Shown here: piece after piece, positions 5,123 to 9,537 of the stretch | Layout: each line of letters opens with the position of its first letter | Position numbering within the stretch: position 1 is the first letter of the stretch | Assembly (NCBI GenBank): GCA_017504735.1 | Contig: JAFVQP010000027.1 | Location: 1-9,537 of the forward strand | DNA: 9,537 nucleotides | From: Clostridia bacterium | GTDB lineage: Bacteria; Bacillota_A; Clostridia; Christensenellales; Borkfalkiaceae | Direction: 5' to 3' | Notes under the pieces: generated by a model | Databases searched by the model: none | Told to the model about the DNA's origin: nothing | Seen by the model: only the letters and a program-made list of their open reading frames with translations | Position numbers and translations under genes: made by a program

Positions 5123-6628
5123 ATGTATTTACTGACGAATGCGCAGATGCGCGCGGCGGACAATTACACCATTACGGAAAAGGGCGTACCTTCTTTGCTT
5201 TTGATGGAGCGGGCGGGCTTGGCGCTCGCGGATGCGGCGGTGGAATTTTTACCCGAGGGTAAAATTGTTTGTCTTTGCGGCGGTGGTAACAATGGCGGTG
5301 ACGGTTTTGTTTGTGCGCGTGTTTTGAAGGGCTGTGGTAGAGAGGTTGCGGTGGTATGCATTGCGGAAAACTTTTCAACCGACTGTCGTGTAAATATGGA
5401 AAAGTGGACGGCGGCTGGCGGTGAATTGCTTGCGGATATCCCTGAAGATTGCGCGTTGGTTGTCGATTGTTTGTATGGTACGGGTTTTCACGGTGTATTG
5501 ACGGGAGAGGACGAGCGCTTGGTGTCTAAAGCGGTGTTGCTTAGGAAGAAGGGGGTGAAGATTCTTTCCGCGGATATTCCATCAGGTGTAAACGGTGATA
5601 ATGGATGTGTGGAAGGGGTAGCGATTTTTGCCGATAAAACCCTTTGCATTGGAGAGCTAAAGACGGGCGTTTTCTTAAACGACGGCATCGACCGTGCGGG
5701 GGAGATATCCCGTGCGGATATCGGTATTTCTTTGTTGGAAAAAGAAAAGTATGCCGTTTTGGTGAATAAAAAACTTGCGGCGGCTTGTTTGCCCAAGCGT
5801 AAGCGTAATACGCATAAAGGTAGTTATGGTAAGGCGGCAATTGTCGCAGGGAGCCTCGATTATACGGGGGCGGCATATCTTGCGGCGGCGGCTTGTTTGC
5901 GTTCAGGGGCAGGTTATACGGCGTTGTTTGTGCCTAGTGATATTTTACCTGCTTATTATCTCCGTTTGCCTGAACTGCTGTTAAAAAGCTCAAATGAAGG
6001 GGGCAGGTATGCGTTCAACGTGGGAAATATGCGTCAACTTCTTGCTTATGATGCGATTGCTTACGGTATGGGTATGGGAGAGAGTGAAGAAGTTGCCAAG
6101 GGCGCTGTGTGGTTGCTTTCAAATTATGAAGGGCGGCTTGTGTTGGATGCGGATGCTTTAAACAGCCTTGCATGCTATGAAAAAGAAAATTTGGCAGTGT
6201 TGTTTAAGACGAAAAAGTGCGACGTCCTTTTGACGCCGCACGGGAAGGAATTTACTCGTTTGTTTGGTGGATCGGTTGAGGAAGTTTATAAAAACGCCTT
6301 GAGGATTGTCAAAGAGAAGGCTGTTGCTTTTGAGGTGAATATTTTATTAAAAAATGCCGTATCCATTCTCTCAAATGGGGAACGAACTGCGATCAACGTA
6401 GCAGGGTGTTCCGGGCAGGCAAAGGCAGGTAGCGGCGACGTGTTATCGGGTTTGATTGCAGGCTTATGCGCGATGGGCATTTCTACCTATGAAAGCGGAT
6501 TGCTGGGTGCCTATTTGGCAGGGAAGTCGGCGGAGTTTGCGGTAGAAACAATTGGCGAATATTCCTTGACGGCAAGTGACGTCATCTCGTACCTGGGTGT
6601 GGCATTTTTACATTTGACCAAGGATTAA
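5123..6628 (+). CDS. nnr: Bifunctional NAD(P)H-hydrate epimerase / ADP-dependent NAD(P)H-hydrate dehydratase
   Basis: The protein repairs NAD(P)HX, the hydrated form of NAD(P)H: the N-terminal domain epimerises the R and S forms and the C-terminal domain dehydrates S-NAD(P)HX using ADP. With the ATG at 5123 it has 501 residues, the normal fused length. The YjeF_N epimerase domain spans about 1-205, with GGGNNGGDGF (53-62), DCLYGTGF (115-122) and ADIPSG (150-155). The ribokinase-like dehydratase domain spans about 212-495, with HKGSYGKAAIVAGS (231-244), LDADAL (341-346), LTPHGKEF (370-377) and the catalytic AGSGDVLSG (435-443, Asp439). AAGGGG (5109-5114) is eight bases before the ATG; the TTG at 5117 is too close to it to serve. 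A dispersed repeat copy encodes GGRYAF (293-298) in a variable stretch after LPELL. It is the last gene of the recX operon and its stop overlaps the opposing gene's stop. Confidence 0.93.
   Translation: MYLLTNAQMRAADNYTITEKGVPSLLLMERAGLALADAAVEFLPEGKIVCLCGGGNNGGDGFVCARVLKGCGREVAVVCIAENFSTDCRVNMEKWTAAGGELLADIPEDCALVVDCLYGTGFHGVLTGEDERLVSKAVLLRKKGVKILSADIPSGVNGDNGCVEGVAIFADKTLCIGELKTGVFLNDGIDRAGEISRADIGISLLEKEKYAVLVNKKLAAACLPKRKRNTHKGSYGKAAIVAGSLDYTGAAYLAAAACLRSGAGYTALFVPSDILPAYYLRLPELLLKSSNEGGRYAFNVGNMRQLLAYDAIAYGMGMGESEEVAKGAVWLLSNYEGRLVLDADALNSLACYEKENLAVLFKTKKCDVLLTPHGKEFTRLFGGSVEEVYKNALRIVKEKAVAFEVNILLKNAVSILSNGERTAINVAGCSGQAKAGSGDVLSGLIAGLCAMGISTYESGLLGAYLAGKSAEFAVETIGEYSLTASDVISYLGVAFLHLTKD
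6002..6013 (+). repeat. Dispersed repeat GGCAGGTATGCG, copy 2
   Basis: This copy lies inside nnr, preceded by a run of G (5999-6003 is GGGGG) and followed by TTCAACG. With flanks it is read as Gly-Gly-Arg-Tyr-Ala-Phe-Asn-Val (residues 293-300) in a loop region of the dehydratase domain that varies in the family. Confidence 0.75.
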
Positions 6629-7374
6629 CGGCGTCCAAAGATACGTATTAACACGGACGTGAGTAATAAAATCCCCCCAAAAATAAAGTAGTAATAAGGG
6701 AAAGGACTTATCAGTGCGGTGGTAAGGGTCAAAACGGCGGCTGTTAAAAATGGCTTTGCGTTTTTACGTGAAAACCAAAGTTCTAGCCTACGCTTGCGTT
6801 TTTTGTCAGGGCTTTCCTCTCCTACATAGGGTTCAGGTAAAGTGTCGCTGTCTTTTAGCATAGCATATACCTCGTTTCCTGTTAGCGCACGGATCTCCAG
6901 CTTTTCCGCCAACGCATAGGCGTTGTCTTCAATTTTGGAACAGAGTAACACCTTTGTTTTGCTTGTGTTCAGCCGTGAAAATGCGGCAACCTCGTCTGCG
7001 GTAACGGGGGCGAAGGAGAAACGAAGCTGATAAAAGTAGCGGTCGCTCACAAGACGCAGTTTTCCAAAACGTTTAACGGTGCCGTCCTGGGTTAGACGCT
7101 GTAGGAAAAATTTTGTTTTTTCCTCATCGCTTAGACAAGCAAGGTGAAAAAGGAGCTTTTCCTTTTTTGCTTCGTCCGACCGTTTTAAAAAAAGCGTTTT
7201 CCGTTTACTTTGTAATAAGGTAAAAATGGCGCAAGCCGCCAAAATACCGCATATGGCGGCAAGAAAAAATGCAGGCAATAATCGTATCCCTACGGCTCGA
7301 AAAAGAAACAGCGTGCATAAAAACGTAATAAAAAAGGAAAAAAGAACATCAGAAATAAAAGCAGAACGTTTCAT
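6625..7374 (-). CDS. Four-helix membrane protein with a central soluble domain, function unknown
   Basis: I do not recognise this protein. From the ATG at 7374 it has 249 residues. Two hydrophobic helices lie near the N-terminus (about 8-26 and 32-55) and two at the C-terminus (about 208-222 and 225-246), enclosing a charged domain at about 57-205 that is probably cytosolic. That domain ends in the very basic segment KKRKRRLELWFSRK (191-204). The stretch KTKVLLCSKIEDNAYALAEKLEIRALTGNEVYAML (139-173) has an alternating strand-helix-strand-helix pattern, loosely like the last strands of restriction-endonuclease-fold domains; the resemblance is weak and no catalytic motif was found. The frame stays open upstream to 7512, but that part overlaps nadD antisense. 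No good Shine-Dalgarno sequence precedes the ATG, so the start is less certain than the frame. The 3' end is convergent with nnr, sharing a TTAA; no terminator is seen. Confidence 0.7.
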   Translation of the reverse strand: MKRSAFISDVLFSFFITFLCTLFLFRAVGIRLLPAFFLAAICGILAACAIFTLLQSKRKTLFLKRSDEAKKEKLLFHLACLSDEEKTKFFLQRLTQDGTVKRFGKLRLVSDRYFYQLRFSFAPVTADEVAAFSRLNTSKTKVLLCSKIEDNAYALAEKLEIRALTGNEVYAMLKDSDTLPEPYVGEESPDKKRKRRLELWFSRKNAKPFLTAAVLTLTTALISPFPYYYFIFGGILLLTSVLIRIFGRR

Positions 7375-7409
7375 GTTTTGATTTTTGACGGATTTCTTCT
7401 TTGTTATAC

Positions 7410-7438
7410 TTGAAAAAAGTAAAAAAATATAGTATAAT
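7410..7438 (+). promoter_or_regulatory. Promoter of the nadD/yqeK-rsfS operon
   Basis: TTGAAA (7410-7415), a 17-base A-rich spacer and a perfect TATAAT (7433-7438) are present. The start point near 7445 gives a leader of about 17 bases containing GAAGGG. The same short region must hold the control of the divergent membrane protein gene; a TATAAC (minus strand, 7403-7408) has no good -35 partner. Confidence 0.7.
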
Positions 7439-7461
7439 AAAGAAAAGCGAAGGGTGCATAT

Positions 7462-8607
7462 ATGAGGATAGGTATTTTTGGTGGGTCGTTTGACCCTGTG
7501 CATAAAGAACACGTACGTTTTGTGGGCGCGGCAATCGATTGTTTGCGCTTAGATAAGGTATTCGTTATGCCTGCGCATACCCCTCCGCATAAGCCTTACC
7601 GTGTACTTTCTTCGGATGCGGATAGGTTGGAAATGTGCCGCTTGGCATTTTCCGCTTTGCCTGAGGTGGAAGTGTGCGATTACGAAATTTTGCAGGGCGG
7701 GACAAGTTATACCTACCTTACGTGCCAGCATTTTCGTGCGCTCTTTCCCGATGCGGAAATTTTCTTCCTTGTTGGGACGGATATGCTGCGTGATTTTCCG
7801 ACCTGGCGTCAGCCGCAATCGATTGTAAACGACGTGACGATTGCCGTTTGCGGTAGAAACGACGAGGATGGCTGGTGGGAACAAGAACAGCAAACTTTTA
7901 AGGAAAAATTTGGAAAACCTTTTGCCCGTGTGGACTACAATGGGGAAGACGTATCCTCGACAAAAATTCGTGTTTTGGCAGGGGCAGGTATGCGTTTAAC
8001 TGATTTTTTGGATGAAAGAACGGCGGCGTATATCGAACAAAACGGCTTATACAAAATTAAAAATGCCGACGTTGCACTTTCTCTAGAAAAACCGGAAAGA
8101 CGTGCGCATAGCATACGAGTAGCCAACCTTGCGGCGGCACGTGCTTTACGGTTGAAAATTTCCGAACGGCAAGCGATTGCGGCGACGCTTTTTCACGATT
8201 GTGCAAAAAATTTGACGGAGAATAGCCCTTATATAGAAGGATTTATACCGCCCAACGAGTGGGGGAACATCCCAAAAACGGTGTGGCATCAATTTGCAGG
8301 CGCATATGTAGCGGAAAAGCATTTGGACGTGCAAGATGAAGACGTTTTAAATGCAATACGTTATCATACCAGCGCGCGCCCGAATATGAGCGAGTTGGAA
8401 AAGTTGATTTTCCTCGCGGATATGTTAGAGGAAGAAAGAAATTATAAAGGCGTAGATATTTTAAGAGAATTGTTTTGGCGTGAGGACGGCTTGGATGCGT
8501 GTTTAGAGCGTGCCTTGTACGAAACGTTGTTGTTTTTACAGGAAAAGCAAGCGGATATTTATTCCCTTACCCAAAATGCATATAATTTTTATAAGAAGAA
8601 GGAGTAA
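7462..8607 (+). CDS. nadD: NadD-YqeK fusion: nicotinate-nucleotide adenylyltransferase plus HD-domain Ap4A-type hydrolase
   Basis: Residues 1-197 are NadD, which makes deamido-NAD from nicotinate mononucleotide and ATP. It has the nucleotidyltransferase motif GGSFDPVHKEH (7-17), FVMPAHTPPHK (34-44), FLVGTDMLRDFPTW (102-115) and SSTKIR (165-170). The first motif is normally HxGH; here it is HKEH, keeping both histidines but with Glu16 for Gly. Residues about 205-381 are a complete YqeK HD domain, a metal-dependent hydrolase of symmetrical dinucleoside tetraphosphates. Its ligand pattern is His216, His245-Asp246, His276, His302 and Asp320. In many Gram-positives these are adjacent separate genes; here one frame covers both with a short linker and no stop. 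Total length is 381 residues. AAGGG (7450-7454) is seven bases before the ATG. The rsfS gene begins two bases after the stop. A dispersed repeat copy encodes part of AGAGMRLT (173-180). Confidence 0.93.
   Translation: MRIGIFGGSFDPVHKEHVRFVGAAIDCLRLDKVFVMPAHTPPHKPYRVLSSDADRLEMCRLAFSALPEVEVCDYEILQGGTSYTYLTCQHFRALFPDAEIFFLVGTDMLRDFPTWRQPQSIVNDVTIAVCGRNDEDGWWEQEQQTFKEKFGKPFARVDYNGEDVSSTKIRVLAGAGMRLTDFLDERTAAYIEQNGLYKIKNADVALSLEKPERRAHSIRVANLAAARALRLKISERQAIAATLFHDCAKNLTENSPYIEGFIPPNEWGNIPKTVWHQFAGAYVAEKHLDVQDEDVLNAIRYHTSARPNMSELEKLIFLADMLEEERNYKGVDILRELFWREDGLDACLERALYETLLFLQEKQADIYSLTQNAYNFYKKKE
7983..7994 (+). repeat. Dispersed repeat GGCAGGTATGCG, copy 3
   Basis: This copy lies in the NadD part of the fused gene, preceded by GG (GGGG at 7981-7984) and followed by TTTAACT. 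It is read in a different frame from copy 2 (Gly-Ala-Gly-Met-Arg), so the conservation is at DNA rather than protein level. Confidence 0.75.
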
Positions 8608-8609
8608 TT

Positions 8610-8996
8610 ATGGCACAAATTAACAGTAGAGAATTGGCGGTAGCGGTTTGTAAAGCGTTGGCGGATAAGCGCGGTAAAGATATCGTTGCTTTGTACGTGC
8701 GTGAAAAGACGGACCTTTGCGATTATTTCATCGTGGCAAGCGGTAGCAATGCGCCGCAAATTCGCGCGATGGGTGAAAGAGTGGAAGAATTGATTGAAAG
8801 AGAGCACGGCTTGGTGCCTTCCCGTACGGAAGGTGTGCGTGACGGGCGTTGGGCGGTTATCGACTACGGCGACGTTATCGTGCATATTTTCAATGATGAA
8901 ACCCGTCTTTTCTACCATCTTGAAAGACTGTGGACGGATGGCGAAAACCTGCAAAAATTTGATGAGGATGCAGAGGATTTGGTTTCTGCAAACTAA
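8610..8996 (+). CDS. rsfS: Ribosomal silencing factor RsfS (Iojap/YqeL family)
   Basis: RsfS binds ribosomal protein uL14 and blocks joining of the two subunits, lowering translation in starvation or stationary phase. The 128-residue protein has the expected family blocks: an N-terminal helix with AVAVCKALADKRGKDIVAL (about 10-28), TDLCDYFIVASGSNAPQIRAMGERVEE (about 34-60), and GRWAVIDYGDVIVHIF (about 79-94) with the family's ERLW (104-107) close behind. Length is typical. It starts two bases after the nadD-yqeK stop, and its AAGGAG (8599-8604) lies in the last codons of that gene, so translation is probably coupled. The nadD-yqeK-rsfS order is the classical one in Firmicutes. No convincing terminator follows in the 43 bases before the convergent gene. 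Confidence 0.95.
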   Translation: MAQINSRELAVAVCKALADKRGKDIVALYVREKTDLCDYFIVASGSNAPQIRAMGERVEELIEREHGLVPSRTEGVRDGRWAVIDYGDVIVHIFNDETRLFYHLERLWTDGENLQKFDEDAEDLVSAN

Positions 8997-9017
8997 TCAA
9001 TACCTCTATTTGACGTA

Positions 9018-9029
9018 GGCAGGTATGCG
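9018..9029 (+). repeat. Dispersed repeat GGCAGGTATGCG, copy 4
   Basis: This is the only copy fully outside coding sequence, in the 43-base gap between the convergent rsfS and the small membrane protein gene. It is preceded by GTA rather than a G run and followed by TTGAAACG. ATACCT (9000-9005) could pair with AGGTAT (9021-9026), but the other copies have no such partner. Confidence 0.75.
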
Positions 9030-9039
9030 TTGAAACGTT

Positions 9040-9300
9040 TTATGGTTTAAAATTGATTTGTTTCGGTTCGCCGTAGCTGGTTTTGGCGCGCTTTGTTTTT
9101 CGTTCGACAATATAGTAAATAGGCTCCCTCTCAACAGGGGGCTTTTTTTCTTCGGGGGTTGGGGTTTCGTCGGGCTTTTTGTGTTGTGTTTTCCACCCGA
9201 TACGCGCGAGAAGGATGGTGTGTACGCCTAAAAGGCAAACGGTGAAAAGTAGCAATGTAAACAATAGTCCCTTTACGGGAAAAACGGTTAAAATATTCAT
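9040..9300 (-). CDS. Small single-pass membrane protein with basic tail, unknown function
   Basis: This short frame of 86 residues starts at the ATG at 9300. It has one hydrophobic helix at about 10-32, then a Pro/Glu/Lys-rich linker (about 40-60) and a basic C-terminal segment that includes IYYIVERKTKRAK (61-73) and ends in EPKQINFKP. The composition suggests a membrane anchor with a cytosolic tail; no family is recognised. The frame is open much further upstream to 9507, but that part lies antisense to the next gene and reads like a shadow. A possible alternative start is 9324 (94 residues). No Shine-Dalgarno sequence precedes either; instead TATAAT (minus strand, 9307-9312) ends six bases before the ATG, which suggests a leaderless transcript. 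It is convergent with rsfS and divergent from the gene at 9382. Confidence 0.6.
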   Translation of the reverse strand: MNILTVFPVKGLLFTLLLFTVCLLGVHTILLARIGWKTQHKKPDETPTPEEKKPPVEREPIYYIVERKTKRAKTSYGEPKQINFKP

Positions 9301-9306
9301 GTCTAT

Positions 9307-9312
9307 ATTATA
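9307..9312 (-). promoter_or_regulatory. Possible -10 box for a leaderless transcript of the small membrane protein
   Basis: Minus-strand TATAAT lies exactly six bases before the ATG at 9300, so transcription would start at or next to the A of the start codon. No -35 hexamer at the usual spacing is convincing; TTGTGA (9327-9332) is 14 bases away, which is short. Confidence 0.35.
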
Positions 9313-9381
9313 CGGCGTAAACATTGTCACAAAATAAAAAAGATAGGGATAAAAAGTAGAGGTTTGTCGCATAATTAGCAT

Positions 9382-9537
9382 ATGGAAGAGATGGAAAATA
9401 AAACCAAAATTAGTGAAGGATCTACCAAGGACGAAGGGAAATTGCTTCTTTCGGAAAAGGATGCGGCGGAATATTATGCGTATAAAAAGCAAAAAAAGAT
9501 TGCGCAAATTATGGATGCGCTTGCACGCTCGGAAGGG
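9382..9537 (+). CDS. Start of an unidentified gene, truncated by the window end
   Basis: An open frame of 52 residues runs from the ATG at 9382 through the last base of the window. An in-frame TAG at 9376-9378 rules out a start further upstream; the ATG at 9391 is an alternative. The visible part is hydrophilic and probably helical. It has a Lys/Glu-rich leader (MEEMENKTKISEG) and then SEKDAAEYYAYKKQKKIAQIM (24-44) and DALARSEG. There is no signal peptide or membrane helix. I do not recognise the family from this fragment. Codon use resembles the neighbours, so it is probably real. No Shine-Dalgarno sequence is seen close to the ATG; CATAAT (9370-9375) ends six bases before it, mirroring the divergent gene at 9300. 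Confidence 0.6.
   Translation, partial: MEEMENKTKISEGSTKDEGKLLLSEKDAAEYYAYKKQKKIAQIMDALARSEG

Noticed and set aside
5908..5923. Repeat-like GGCAGGTTATACGGCG in nnr
   Set aside because: It differs from the motif by an insertion and a substitution and encodes the conserved SGAGYTAL segment of the dehydratase domain.
6424..6434. Repeat-like GGCAGGTAGCG in nnr
   Set aside because: It lacks one base of the motif and encodes the conserved catalytic AGSGD segment, so protein constraint explains it.
7375..7512. Upstream extension of the 6625-7374 membrane protein to 295 residues
   Set aside because: It would overlap the start of nadD antisense and cross the nadD promoter; the ATG at 7374 gives a normal N-terminus directly before the first helix.
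8998..9040. Possible terminator after rsfS using ATACCT and AGGTAT
   Set aside because: The stem is only six pairs with a 15-base loop and there is no proper U tract; the pairing half belongs to the dispersed repeat.
9301..9507. Long upstream extension of the small minus-strand membrane protein (to 155 residues)
   Set aside because: The extension runs antisense to the plausible plus-strand gene at 9382, is made of low-information hydrophobic and basic residues typical of a shadow frame, and has no ribosome binding site.
1..9537. CRISPR arrays, tRNA or rRNA genes, defence systems
   Set aside because: No regularly spaced direct repeats, no cloverleaf or rRNA sequence, and no gene set typical of a defence island were seen. 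The four 12-mers are 1 to 2 kb apart and do not form an array.

Overview
The window looks like a chromosomal contig from a low-to-mid GC Gram-positive bacterium, most likely an uncultured member of the Clostridia. The support is the gene set (recX, a biotin-protein ligase without a DNA-binding domain, a fused NAD(P)HX epimerase/dehydratase, and a nadD-yqeK-rsfS block), the strong AGGAG-type ribosome binding sites, and the near-consensus sigma-A promoters. The genus cannot be set from the sequence.

Layout. (1) Positions 1-540 are AT-rich (about 36% G+C by hand count, against about 49% in the next 120 bases). They hold the N-terminal half of a ParA/Soj ATPase that leaves the family pattern near position 430. 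It runs into about 100 bases containing a consensus minus-strand promoter and two dyads. (2) Positions 539-2854, minus: a 771-residue single-pass membrane protein with a large, internally repeated outer domain, driven from a promoter near 2970. (3) Positions 3082-3621, minus: a phosphoribosyltransferase with its own promoter and terminator. (4) Positions 3751-6628, plus: recX, birA and nnr as one probable operon from a promoter at 3701. (5) Positions 6625-7374, minus: an unidentified membrane protein whose stop codon overlaps that of nnr. (6) Positions 7462-8996, plus: a nadD-yqeK fusion followed closely by rsfS. (7) Positions 9040-9300, minus: a small membrane protein. (8) From 9382, plus: the start of an unrecognised gene cut by the window end.

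Functionally, two units deal with NAD(P): nnr repairs hydrated NAD(P)H, and nadD makes the dinucleotide. YqeK removes Ap4A-type nucleotides and RsfS silences idle ribosomes, so this operon joins cofactor supply to stress and starvation control. RecX restrains RecA, and BirA attaches biotin to carboxylases.

The most unusual signal is a short DNA motif, GGCAGGTATGCG, found four times, always on the plus strand, between 4382 and 9029. It lies in a ribosome-binding region, inside two unrelated genes in different reading frames, and in an intergenic gap. It appears to be a dispersed DNA-level element that no gene explains. No stretch over 300 bases lacks a gene.
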